A stretch of DNA of 9,349 nucleotides from contig JAICTU010000367.1 of assembly GCA_025936205.1 (NCBI GenBank), positions 1 through 9,349 of the forward strand, in the 5' to 3' direction. This DNA is from Polyangiaceae bacterium. GTDB lineage: Bacteria; Myxococcota; Polyangia; Polyangiales; Polyangiaceae. Below are positions 1 through 6,850 of the stretch, piece after piece (position 1 is the stretch's first letter; each line of letters begins with the position of its first letter). Made by a program: the position numbers and the translations under genes. Below the pieces are notes generated by a model. It did not search any database. It was not told the origin of the DNA and was given only the letters and a program-made list of their open reading frames with translations.

Positions 1-120
1 AGCTCCGGCAGCGGAGCGAGCTCGCCGCCGCCGCGCCGCAACAATGGCTCCGCGAAGCGTTGCAGCGCCTGCATCGAGCTCCTGCGCGCCCTCGCTGAGA
101 GCAGCGGCGCCCGGCGTTAG
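1..120 (+). CDS. 3' end of an unidentified gene (partial)
   Basis: An open frame runs in from the left edge and stops at a TAG at 118-120, giving 39 residues that end in LLRALAESSGARR. About 87% of its codons end in G or C, as expected for coding DNA in this high-GC genome. A second plus-strand frame is open from base 3 to a TGA at 96-98 and ends in LQRLHRAPARPR; its third-position G/C is lower, about 74%, so I prefer the first frame, but the fragment is too short to be certain. The product cannot be recognised. The next gene is on the opposite strand, so this gene and the DUF4377 gene are convergent across a long gap. Confidence 0.4.
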   Translation, partial: SSGSGASSPPPRRNNGSAKRCSACIELLRALAESSGARR

Positions 121-398
121 GCACTCCTCGGCTCCACCCCGGTGCACGTGATGCGAGCGCCCGACGGCGCGATCTGAAACCGCCGCCCCGAAAGCCGTAT
201 GCAGGCCGGGACCGGTGCCGTTCGAAGTCGCGAAGCCGGACGGCACCCATCGACCCCGGGCCGCGCGCCACGGACCCGCGCGGCTTCGTGCGTTGCTGGC
301 GCCCGGCGCCCCGAGGTTTCGCCCATCGCCGTGCAGGTGAGGTCCGGCCCAAATCAAGGCGCAGAGGGCAGCGCTGGCCGTACCCAGAGTGACGAATC

Positions 399-417
399 CT
401 CAGGGCCGGGCCCTGAG
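399..417. repeat. Perfect inverted repeat (9-bp arms, 1-base centre)
   Basis: CTCAGGGCC-g-GGCCCTGAG is a perfect palindrome that could fold into an 8-bp, GC-rich stem with a 3-base loop. On the plus strand it is followed by an A-rich run (418-426), not a T-run. On the minus strand the T-run comes before the stem. It therefore does not fit an intrinsic terminator in either direction. The first 14 bases, CTCAGGGCCGGGCC, recur at 795-808. Confidence 0.7.
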
Positions 418-524
418 AAGAAAAAAGTCACGGAGCACGGCACTGCAGCAGTATCCGCGCTGCGCAGGTACGCATTGGACAAACAGCGTAACCCGAGGTG
501 CCCCTGATTGTGTGCGCGAAGTGA

Positions 525-540
525 GGTTCCACATGGAACA
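525..540. promoter_or_regulatory. parS-like ParB-binding site (degenerate)
   Basis: GGTTCCACATGGAACA matches 14 of 16 positions of a parS sequence, TGTTCCACGTGGAACA. The arms GTTCCA/TGGAAC are perfectly inverted. The differences are the outer left base (G for T) and the central dinucleotide (CA for CG). parS sites bind ParB (Spo0J) during chromosome segregation and usually sit near the replication origin. No parA, parB or other origin-proximal gene is visible here. The central CACGTG is normally well conserved, so binding may be weak or absent, and a chance near-match is possible. Confidence 0.35.
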
Positions 541-865
541 TGAGGGCTTCACAAAAAAACGGACCGCCGCGAGTGGTGAGAATCAGACCGGGCTCGGCCC
601 CACAGGTCCCCCCGCGTCGCCAGGATAAGGCCGCTGCCGCTCTCACTTCAGCACCAGTGGGGCCACGCGTGCGTGGCTGGGGTCCGCTCCGGCAGCGAAC
701 TTTTGGGCTCATCCCGGCGCCGGCGGGTGCCGTGCAGGCCGAGCCGCGATTTTGTTGCTCGTACCTGCTCTTGGCGACCAGTTCGCGGGGATTTCTCAGG
801 GCCGGGCCTCAGGCATACGGCTCCTCGCGTCGCCTCCGGACCCTCTCCGTCGCCGGAGCCGTCCG

Positions 866-1321
866 TCATTTGCTCTTGGTGCCCGGCGCCTTGCGCTTCG
901 AGACCACCTCGAGCAAGCGATAGCGCACGGCGCTGGAGTCCGCCGGGGCGTTCGCGACCGGGGTCGCCTCCACCCGTAGCTCGTACACGTACGAGGGCTC
1001 GTAGTCGAAGCCGTCGATGCTCGAATACAGGTTGCGATACGGCTCGGACTCGGACTCGCGCACCTGCAGGCACTTCTGGGGGACCTCGCCCTGGCAGTCC
1101 GCCTGCGCTTCGGCGACGAACAGCGTCTTGCTGACGCTGCCTGTCTCGGGACTGGCTGCGGCTGCACTGGCTGCGGGGGGCGGCGCCGTCGCGGGCTCGG
1201 CGCCGGCCTCCTCCGCGGGTGGGTCCGTGACGGGGACGGCCGCGGGCGGCTCGGCAGGTTTGGAGCCGGAGCAAGAGCAGAGGAGCGCCGCGAGCGCCAG
1301 GGCCTGGGCCAGGTGTGACAT
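866..1321 (-). CDS. DUF4377 domain lipoprotein
   Basis: A 151-residue protein with an N-terminal signal peptide and a lipobox LCSC (lipid-modified Cys17), so it should be anchored in the cell envelope. Residues 20-63 are a low-complexity Ala/Pro/Glu linker. Residues 66-143 match the DUF4377 family as I know it: a 'KTLFVAEAQADC' strand, 'CLQVRES', 'IDGFDYEPSYVYELRV', 'PVANAPADSSAVRYRL' and 'LEVVSK'. DUF4377 domains occur in secreted or lipid-anchored proteins, sometimes beside HslJ/META domains; their biochemical role is unknown. Two cysteines (76 and 84) lie in the domain and could pair. The ATG at 1321 is the only sensible start, because an in-frame stop lies just upstream; the nearest purine-rich site (AAAGGAG) is about 17 bases away, which is long. 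The gene is divergent from the metalloprotease across 92 bases. Confidence 0.82.
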   Translation of the reverse strand: MSHLAQALALAALLCSCSGSKPAEPPAAVPVTDPPAEEAGAEPATAPPPAASAAAASPETGSVSKTLFVAEAQADCQGEVPQKCLQVRESESEPYRNLYSSIDGFDYEPSYVYELRVEATPVANAPADSSAVRYRLLEVVSKRKAPGTKSK

Positions 1322-1413
1322 CGCGTGAGCTTAGCGCACTCCTTTGCGTCCGCCGCCGCCGAATGGGCTCGTGACATCTGGCCCAAACCAAGCGCTGATG
1401 GGACGATAGCGCG

Positions 1414-3210
1414 GTGAGCCCGCTCGTCCCCCGCTGCCGTCCACCCCTGCCGTTCGCCGCCGCGCTCTGTGCTGCACCTTTCCTCGGCGCGGCGCTGTGC
1501 GCCAGCGCGCTGCTCGCGTGCCAGGACTCTGCGCGCCAGGCGCCGCCGCCGAACACCGCGTACGCTGCCCCCGCCCCAGCGCCGGGCCCGCCCGCGAGCC
1601 CCAACGCGGAGGGCTACCTCGCGCAAGCGGTCCGGCAGCTCGGCAGCGCGCTGTTGTTCCTGCCCGGCAGCGAGCGCCAGCAGCAGGTCACCTTCGAGAC
1701 CATCAACGGGCAGGCCATCCTGGACGGCGACATCCTGCTCGGGCCGGCGACAGCGCTGCTCTTTCGCTACGGCGTGCCCTGGCAGGCTGCTTCACCCGAC
1801 CGCAAGAGCGCCGTGGCGGTGGCGAGCCGTGCCTACTTGTGGCCCAACGGCGAGATCCCCTACGTGATCGACGCCTCGGCGCAGGGCAAGAGCTCCGTCA
1901 TCGCCTGGGCGGTCCAACAATACGCGACCACACCGATCCACGTGCGGCCGCGCACCGCTGCCGACACGGACTACGTGGTGTTCCGCACGCTCGGTCAGGG
2001 CTGCATGTCCAACATCGGGCGCCAGGGCGGCGCTCAGGACATCGACGTGACCGGCTGCGCCGGCGGCAACCTGATCCACGAGCTGATGCACACCGCGGGA
2101 TTTTACCACGAGCAGTCGCGCGGTGATCGCGACCAATACATCACCATCGTATGGGACGAGATCGTGCCGGAGATGCGCGCCAACTTCGAGATGCGAGATG
2201 CGCGCGGGCAAGACATCGGAGCCTACGATTACGGCAGCATCATGCACTACGGGAGCACGGCGTTCAGCAAATCGGGCCGCCCCACCATCGTGCCGCGCCA
2301 GGCCAACGTCCAGATCGGCCAGCGTGAGGGCTTCTCCGCGCTCGATCGCGCGGCGATCGAGCAGCTCTATCCGAGCCGCGGCTCCGGCAGCGCTCCTGCT
2401 CCCACGGCGAACACGCCGGCTCCCGCCCCGGTACCTGCGCAGCTGCCGACCTCGCTGCCCATCCCGGTCCTGACGCAACCCACACCGGCGCCCGCGCCGG
2501 CGCCCAGCCCTGCGCCGGCGACCCCTGCGCCGGCGACCCCTGCGCCGCTGCCGGCGCCGGCCGCCAACGCCTCGTTCAGCGGCAGCTACAGCTCCTCGCG
2601 CGGCAACGTGCAGTGCTCCCAGGGCGGAGTCTTCGTGCAGTGCCAGTATCCGGGCGGCACGCTGTTCTGTGCTGCCAGCGGCCCCGAGCTCGCCTGCAGC
2701 TGGAGCGGGGGAGGGCAGGGCTGCGCCACGTTCCAGCGCGGAGCCACCGGCGTACTCGCCGGCACCTGGGGAGACGGCTTCTCCACGGACAGCCGCGGGC
2801 GCTGGGATCTCGTGCCGCAGGGCGCGAGTGCATCCGCGTCCGCGCCCGGCACTCCCGCCCCCAGCGCACCGACCGCCAGTGCGCCGGCGCCTGCAACCAG
2901 CGCGCCGGCAACCGCCGCTTCGCTCTCGGGCAACTTCCAGAGCAGCCGAGGGCCCATGACCTGCACCGACGCGGGCGCCAGCGTCAGCTGCAACTTCCAG
3001 GAGCAAGACGGCACCGGCGGGCGCCTCGACTGTGCGAAGAGCCAGGACGGTCTACAGCTCTCCTGCGCCTGGATCACCTACTTCCCGCGCCCGGCGACGG
3101 GGCGTGCCCTGCTCACGCGACAGAGCGCGAGCCAGCGCCACCTCACCGGCAGCTGGGGCCTGTTCCTTGCCCCGAACGGCGCCGGCACCTGGGACATGAC
3201 CGGGCAGTAA
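1414..3210 (+). CDS. Astacin-like (M12A) zinc metalloprotease lipoprotein with two C-terminal modules
   Basis: A 598-residue predicted surface endopeptidase. A signal peptide ends in the lipobox LLAC (Cys36), indicating a lipid anchor. The catalytic domain spans about residues 136-322: the zinc site HELMHTAGFYHE gives His222, Glu223 (catalytic), His226 and His232, and SIMHY (Met277, Tyr279) is the astacin Met-turn with its tyrosine ligand. Residues 47-135 may act as a propeptide. Pro/Ala-rich linkers (about 323-385 and 470-501) separate two related modules, about 386-469 and 502-598. Each begins SGxYxSSRG or SGxFxSSRG, has at least four aligned cysteines (401, 410, 419, 428; 517, 526, 540, 551), and ends with GTWG/GSWG and then WDL/WDM. 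The family is clear from the motifs; the substrate is unknown. A GTG start at 1414 is used because it gives a normal signal peptide and follows GGGA by about 10 bases. Confidence 0.9.
   Translation: MSPLVPRCRPPLPFAAALCAAPFLGAALCASALLACQDSARQAPPPNTAYAAPAPAPGPPASPNAEGYLAQAVRQLGSALLFLPGSERQQQVTFETINGQAILDGDILLGPATALLFRYGVPWQAASPDRKSAVAVASRAYLWPNGEIPYVIDASAQGKSSVIAWAVQQYATTPIHVRPRTAADTDYVVFRTLGQGCMSNIGRQGGAQDIDVTGCAGGNLIHELMHTAGFYHEQSRGDRDQYITIVWDEIVPEMRANFEMRDARGQDIGAYDYGSIMHYGSTAFSKSGRPTIVPRQANVQIGQREGFSALDRAAIEQLYPSRGSGSAPAPTANTPAPAPVPAQLPTSLPIPVLTQPTPAPAPAPSPAPATPAPATPAPLPAPAANASFSGSYSSSRGNVQCSQGGVFVQCQYPGGTLFCAASGPELACSWSGGGQGCATFQRGATGVLAGTWGDGFSTDSRGRWDLVPQGASASASAPGTPAPSAPTASAPAPATSAPATAASLSGNFQSSRGPMTCTDAGASVSCNFQEQDGTGGRLDCAKSQDGLQLSCAWITYFPRPATGRALLTRQSASQRHLTGSWGLFLAPNGAGTWDMTGQ
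2511..2540 (+). repeat. Two 15-bp direct repeats in the Pro/Ala linker
   Basis: TGCGCCGGCGACCCC occurs twice in tandem with no mismatch (2511-2525 and 2526-2540), followed by the start of a third copy (TGCGCCG). It encodes Ala-Pro-Ala-Thr-Pro units in the linker between the protease domain and the first C-terminal module. Because the unit is a multiple of three, slippage would lengthen or shorten the linker without breaking the frame. Confidence 0.85.
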
Positions 3211-3277
3211 AGCCGCGCGGCAGGGGCGTGAGGGGTTGTGGAGCGAGCGCGATCCAACCTGAAGAGAAGCAATGGAA

Positions 3278-4549
3278 TTAGGCTGACGCGGAGGGGGTCT
3301 CGGTGCGCGCGGCGTAGCTGGTGAGGGTGACCAGGAGCGCGCCCACGACGAGCGAGGCGGCGGCCCACACGAGCTCCTCTCCGGAGGCTCCGAAGAAGAC
3401 GGAGAGGCTGACCGCGGCTCCGATCCAGGGGAGCAGCGCTCGCCAGCCGTGTGATTTGCCGCGCTGGAATTTGTACACCGCCAGGCAAGTGACGAGATAT
3501 TGTACCGCCACCGCCACGTTGGACATGCCGATCAGCGCGCGGTAGTCGAAGGGTACCAGGCAAACCACGGCCAGCGCCGCCGTCGTGAGCACCGCGAAGT
3601 GGGGGGACTGGAAGCGTGGGTGGGTTTCCGATAGGCGCTTGGGCAGCTGTCCGCCGACCGCCAGCGCGTACAAGTAGCGCGGCGTGCCGAGCGCGCTGCC
3701 GGAGACGAAGCCGAGGGTCGAGATCAGGGCTCCGACCGCGATCACGAGGCCGAGCGCCGGCGCAACGCGCGTGGCGGCATCGGCCAGCGGCGTGTCGGTG
3801 GGCGCGCTGAGCTGCGCGCCGCCGCCGACCAGCACCAGCTGTACCAGGATGTACAGGAGGGATGCGCCGGCGAGCGAGCTCAGCACTGCGAAGGGTACGT
3901 CTCGCTGGGGCATGCGCGTTTCGCCCGCCGGCACGGGCACCACCTCGAAGCCTTGCGCGGCGAACAGAGCCATGAACGTGGCTCGCCCGATGTTGCCCAG
4001 CCCCAGCGGCGCGGGCCCGCTGAAGTGGCCGGCATCGACGCGCGGCACCAGCACCGACACGAGCACCAGCAGCACCAGGAACTTGCCCGCCGTGAAGGCG
4101 TCGACGGCGATCGCGCCGGGGCGCGCCCCGCGATAGTTGAGGGCCGCGAACAGCGCCACGATGCACACGGCCACGAGCTTCTGCACCGGCGCCGGATCGA
4201 GCGCGGGCAGCAAACGCGCTGCAGAGGCCGCCGCCGCGCAGGCCACCGCCGCGTACGAGAACACCGAGTTGGCGAAGCACATCCAGCCAACGCCGAAGCC
4301 CACGCGCGGACCAAACGCCTCGCTGGCGTAGATGTAAGGCCCGCCGGTGCGGTCGCGCTCCCCGGCGGCCGCCGCGTAGCACCACGCGACCGGCAAGAGA
4401 CCGATCAGGCAGAGCACGAACGCGAGCGGCGAAAGCCAGCCGAGCTCCCGGTACAGGTCGTCCGGCAACAGAAAGATCCCCGAACCGACGATGGCGTTCA
4501 AGCCCAGGCACGTGATGTCGAACCGACTGAGGGAGCGCCGCATCACCAT
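3278..4549 (-). CDS. APC-superfamily amino acid permease
   Basis: A 423-residue polytopic membrane protein, close to the usual length for the amino acid-polyamine-organocation family. TM1 contains the substrate/ion-binding signature GSGIF (residues 22-26) within 'GLNAIVGSGIFLLP'. About 12 hydrophobic segments can be seen, near residues 13-29, 37-60, 83-110, 121-138, 150-168, 190-207, 217-243, 262-285, 315-333, 338-358, 371-387 and 391-410. The loop after TM6 carries 'GFEVVPVPAGETRMPQRDVP', typical of the family (conserved Glu, then Pro-x-Arg-x-x-Pro). The protein probably imports an amino acid or related amine by proton symport or exchange; the substrate cannot be read from sequence. It lies 32 bases downstream of the GH2 gene on the same strand, so co-transcription is likely. 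ATG at 4549 and ATG at 4543 are both possible starts. The reading frame stays open far upstream, but there it overlaps the GH2 gene and is a shadow. Confidence 0.88.
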   Translation of the reverse strand: MVMRRSLSRFDITCLGLNAIVGSGIFLLPDDLYRELGWLSPLAFVLCLIGLLPVAWCYAAAAGERDRTGGPYIYASEAFGPRVGFGVGWMCFANSVFSYAAVACAAAASAARLLPALDPAPVQKLVAVCIVALFAALNYRGARPGAIAVDAFTAGKFLVLLVLVSVLVPRVDAGHFSGPAPLGLGNIGRATFMALFAAQGFEVVPVPAGETRMPQRDVPFAVLSSLAGASLLYILVQLVLVGGGAQLSAPTDTPLADAATRVAPALGLVIAVGALISTLGFVSGSALGTPRYLYALAVGGQLPKRLSETHPRFQSPHFAVLTTAALAVVCLVPFDYRALIGMSNVAVAVQYLVTCLAVYKFQRGKSHGWRALLPWIGAAVSLSVFFGASGEELVWAAASLVVGALLVTLTSYAARTETPSASA

Positions 4550-4581
4550 CGGCGCATCTTCACACGTCGCTCGCGCCGGCG

Positions 4582-6768
4582 CTACTGCCGGGTCCAGACC
4601 ACGGTATCGCTGGCGACGATCGCGTTGCCTTCGCTGATCGCCTGCGCTTCGACCTGATTGTCGCCGGGCCCGAGAGGCACCTGGAGCCAGCGAAATACAT
4701 GCCCGGCGCTGGAGCTGGGCGCGGCCAGCTGCACGCCGTTGACGGTGAGCTGTACGGCGGCAGCGTTGGAGTAGACCTTGATGTCGATCGGGCCGCCGCG
4801 CATCTGGTTGCGCCGCCCGGCGATGTGGACCATGGGCTCCGTGGTCCAGTTCGCCTGATAGTAGAAGAAGGCATCTTTCTTCGTCAGGCGGTCGTAGCTG
4901 ACCAGCCCCTTGTCGTTGCGGCCCGGCGTGTCGCCCTCGTTGCGGCCGTCCACGGCGAAGTCGAACATGTTCCAGATGAACTTGCCCCACAGAAAGGGGC
5001 GGGTCGTCATCTGCGCCCAGGTCTCCTCGTGCAGCTGGGCCTGGTATTCCTCCGGGTGAAACATCCCCTCCGGCACCGGCGCCGCCGGCGGATCCTGGTG
5101 CTGGCTGAGCCCCGCGCCCGCGCCGTATTCGCTGATCGCGAACGGAGAGCTGGGCCGCGCAGCATGCACCTGATCGGCGAAGGCGCCGAACTGCGCGGTG
5201 GTGCCCATGTACCATCCGTAGTACACATTGTAGCCAGTGGTGTCTGCGTGCGAGACGAGGTTCGCGGTGGTGGCGCCGCAGCAGTGGGCATAGGTGGAGA
5301 GGCGCCCCGGGTCCTCCGTGTCGACGAGGTTCGCCAGCTCGCTCAGTAGCTCATTGGTCGGCGTGTCGTCCATGCGCTGCTCGTTGCCGATGCCCCAGAA
5401 CAGGATGGAGGGGTGGTTGTAGTTCTGTCGGATCAGCTCGCGCAGCTGCTGGCGCGCGTTGTCGGCAAAGCCCGGCCTGTCACTGATCGAATCGACCAGT
5501 GGGATCTCTGCCCACACGACCAGCCCGTTGCTGTCGCACAGGTCGTAGAAGTACGAGGCTTGCTGGTAGTGCGCGAGGCGCACGGCGTTGGCCCCCAGCT
5601 GCAGAATCAGCGCCATGTCCTCGTCGTGCTCGGCCTTGCCGATGGCCCAACCCCGGTCGATGCGGTCCTGGTGCCGGTTGACACCGTGCAGATCGAGGGC
5701 CTCTCCATTGAGCGAGAAGCCAGTGTTGGGGTCGAGGCCAAACGAGCGGAATCCGAACTGCTGCTCCACGTAGTCGGTGCGGATGCCGTCCTGGAGCAGC
5801 TCGACTTGGGCCGTGTACAGGTAGGGGTCTTGCCGGCCTTGCCACAGGTGCGGATTGTCGATGTGCCTGGTGAGCGTGAGCTCACCGGTCTGCCCGGGGG
5901 GCACGGCCAGTGCATCCTCCAAGGTCGCGACCTCGGCCGCATCTGCATCTCGGATCACGATCTTCACGCCCGGGTCGCGCGCTTCAGCCGAGGCGTTGGT
6001 CACGCGCACCCGTGCGCTCAGCTCCGCGCCGCTCGCGCTCACGTCCCGCGTGCTCAGATAGACGCCGGATGAACCCGCGTCGTCGAGATCGATGTGCAGG
6101 TCGTTGAGCGTGAGCAAGTGAACTTCACGGTACAGGCCGCCAAAGGAGGTGAAATCGGCGCTGAGCGGCGGAATGTCCAGCGCGGGCGAGTTGTCGACGC
6201 GCACGGCGATCAGGTTGTCGCCGTCGTGCAGCGCGTCAGTGATGTCGAAGCGGAAGGCGGCAAAGCCGCCCCGGTGCTCATTGATCCGCCTGCCGTTGAC
6301 GTACAGCACGGCGGTGGTGTTGGCGCCGTCGAATTGCAGGTAGCGGCGTTGACCCGTTTGCTTCCTGGAGCCCTCGATATGCGTGCGGTACCAGGTCGGG
6401 GCCCGCAAGTAGTTGTCCCCACCGTCCTGGCCATCCAGCGCATTGAACGTGTGTGGAACAGTGATGGAATTCCAGATGGACTCGTCGAGAGCGAGATCCG
6501 TGGCATTCGGGACATCCTGGGGAAGAAAGCGCCAGCCTGTGCGGAGCACGCGGTCGGACCGCTGCGAGGGGCGCAGGCTATTGACTTCCTCGGTGCACGC
6601 GAGCAACACGGCGCTGGCCACCAGGCAGCGCGCGGCCAGCGCCCCTCGGGAGCTGGTGAGCCAGCCCACGACGGTTCTCGAGCGGACGGCCCGCGTGCGG
6701 AAGACGGGCACCACCACGTCGGACCCTGAAATACGCAGCACGGGTGCAGAGTTTTCCTGGTTGGTCAT
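4582..6768 (-). CDS. GH2-family glycosidase lipoprotein (beta-galactosidase-like, DUF4982-type C-terminus)
   Basis: A 728-residue predicted exo-glycosidase (beta-galactosidase, beta-glucuronidase or similar). The order is: lipobox LLAC (Cys58); an N-terminal jelly-roll sugar-binding domain with 'TVPHTFNA' (about 70-220); an immunoglobulin-like domain (about 222-340); a TIM barrel (about 341-625); and a beta-rich C-terminus resembling DUF4982 ('YSNAAAVQLTVNG'). The acid/base is predicted as Glu463 in GIGNEQ and the nucleophile as Glu547 in ISEYGAG; 'LHGVNRHQD' and 'NYNHPSILFWGIGNE' are GH2 hallmarks. The retaining mechanism is family knowledge; the sugar is unknown. The start is uncertain. ATG at 6768 leaves 57 residues before the lipid Cys, but its codons soon become G/C-ended. 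GTG at 6669 would give a standard 24-residue signal peptide. The permease gene follows after 32 bases, and the upstream gene is divergent. Confidence 0.88.
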   Translation of the reverse strand: MTNQENSAPVLRISGSDVVVPVFRTRAVRSRTVVGWLTSSRGALAARCLVASAVLLACTEEVNSLRPSQRSDRVLRTGWRFLPQDVPNATDLALDESIWNSITVPHTFNALDGQDGGDNYLRAPTWYRTHIEGSRKQTGQRRYLQFDGANTTAVLYVNGRRINEHRGGFAAFRFDITDALHDGDNLIAVRVDNSPALDIPPLSADFTSFGGLYREVHLLTLNDLHIDLDDAGSSGVYLSTRDVSASGAELSARVRVTNASAEARDPGVKIVIRDADAAEVATLEDALAVPPGQTGELTLTRHIDNPHLWQGRQDPYLYTAQVELLQDGIRTDYVEQQFGFRSFGLDPNTGFSLNGEALDLHGVNRHQDRIDRGWAIGKAEHDEDMALILQLGANAVRLAHYQQASYFYDLCDSNGLVVWAEIPLVDSISDRPGFADNARQQLRELIRQNYNHPSILFWGIGNEQRMDDTPTNELLSELANLVDTEDPGRLSTYAHCCGATTANLVSHADTTGYNVYYGWYMGTTAQFGAFADQVHAARPSSPFAISEYGAGAGLSQHQDPPAAPVPEGMFHPEEYQAQLHEETWAQMTTRPFLWGKFIWNMFDFAVDGRNEGDTPGRNDKGLVSYDRLTKKDAFFYYQANWTTEPMVHIAGRRNQMRGGPIDIKVYSNAAAVQLTVNGVQLAAPSSSAGHVFRWLQVPLGPGDNQVEAQAISEGNAIVASDTVVWTRQ

Positions 6769-6823
6769 GGCGATACAAGTCCGAGTTTCGGCGTTGCGCA
6801 GCCTGGCTGGAATCAAGGCCCCG

Positions 6824-6839
6824 TGGCACCAAATTTGCT
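6824..6839 (+). promoter_or_regulatory. Sigma-54 (-24/-12) promoter for the propeller lipoprotein
   Basis: TGGCAC (6824-6829), five bases, then TTGCT (6835-6839) exactly matches the sigma-54 consensus, with ten bases between the invariant GG and GC. Initiation about 12 bases past the GC would be near 6850, immediately before the ATG at 6851. Sigma-54 promoters need an enhancer-binding ATPase that usually binds 80-150 bases upstream, which here would lie in the 5' part of the divergent GH2 gene. Confidence 0.72.
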
Positions 6840-6850
6840 GAGTTTTTCGC

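Larger units (their letters stand above)
121..865. other. Long intergenic region with palindromes, no convincing gene
   Basis: This 745-base gap lies between two convergent genes. Short open frames exist on both strands, but their translations are Arg/Gly/Pro-rich, lack family features and overlap one another, so I do not call them. The region holds a perfect 19-base palindrome (399-417), a parS-like site (525-540), a 16-base palindrome with a two-base centre (662-677, GCCACGC-gt-GCGTGGC), a partial second copy of the first palindrome (795-808), and an 8-base inverted repeat ACGGCTCC/GGAGCCGT (817-824 with 855-862) just past the DUF4377 stop codon. No T-run follows any of these stems in a direction that would make a canonical intrinsic terminator. 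A small RNA or a decayed gene is possible, but I cannot demonstrate either. Confidence 0.6.

Noticed and set aside
117..326. Minus-strand open frame of 69 codons ending in 'ITCTGVEPRSA'
   Set aside because: Its last 20 or so codons are G/C-ended, but most of the translation is Arg/Gly/Pro-rich with mixed third positions, it overlaps the end of the left-edge gene, and no family is recognisable.
399..426. Hairpin next to an A-rich run, considered as a terminator
   Set aside because: On the plus strand the run after the stem is A, not T; on the minus strand the T-run comes before the stem. Neither direction gives a stem followed by a T-run.
662..677. 16-base palindrome GCCACGC-gt-GCGTGGC as an operator
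   Set aside because: It lies in the middle of a convergent gap with no promoter or gene start nearby; noted only as structure within the intergenic region.
199..712. Several overlapping short open frames on both strands in the intergenic region
   Set aside because: Translations are low-complexity, have no signal or domain, and the frames conflict with one another; long open frames by chance are common at this GC content.
648..1604. Long minus-strand open frame
   Set aside because: It overlaps both the DUF4377 gene and the start of the metalloprotease in other frames and translates to Arg/Gly/Ala-rich sequence without features.
1792..3006. 404-codon minus-strand open frame opposite the metalloprotease
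   Set aside because: It is the antisense shadow of a gene with clear catalytic motifs; its own translation is repetitive Arg/Gly/Ala.
3212..3221. GCCGCGCGGC palindrome between the convergent metalloprotease and permease genes
   Set aside because: It is short, has no T-run, and such palindromes are common by chance in DNA of this composition.
4550..5215. Upstream extension of the permease reading frame
   Set aside because: This stretch is the GH2 coding sequence in another frame; the transporter begins at MVMRRSLSRFD, just before its first membrane segment.
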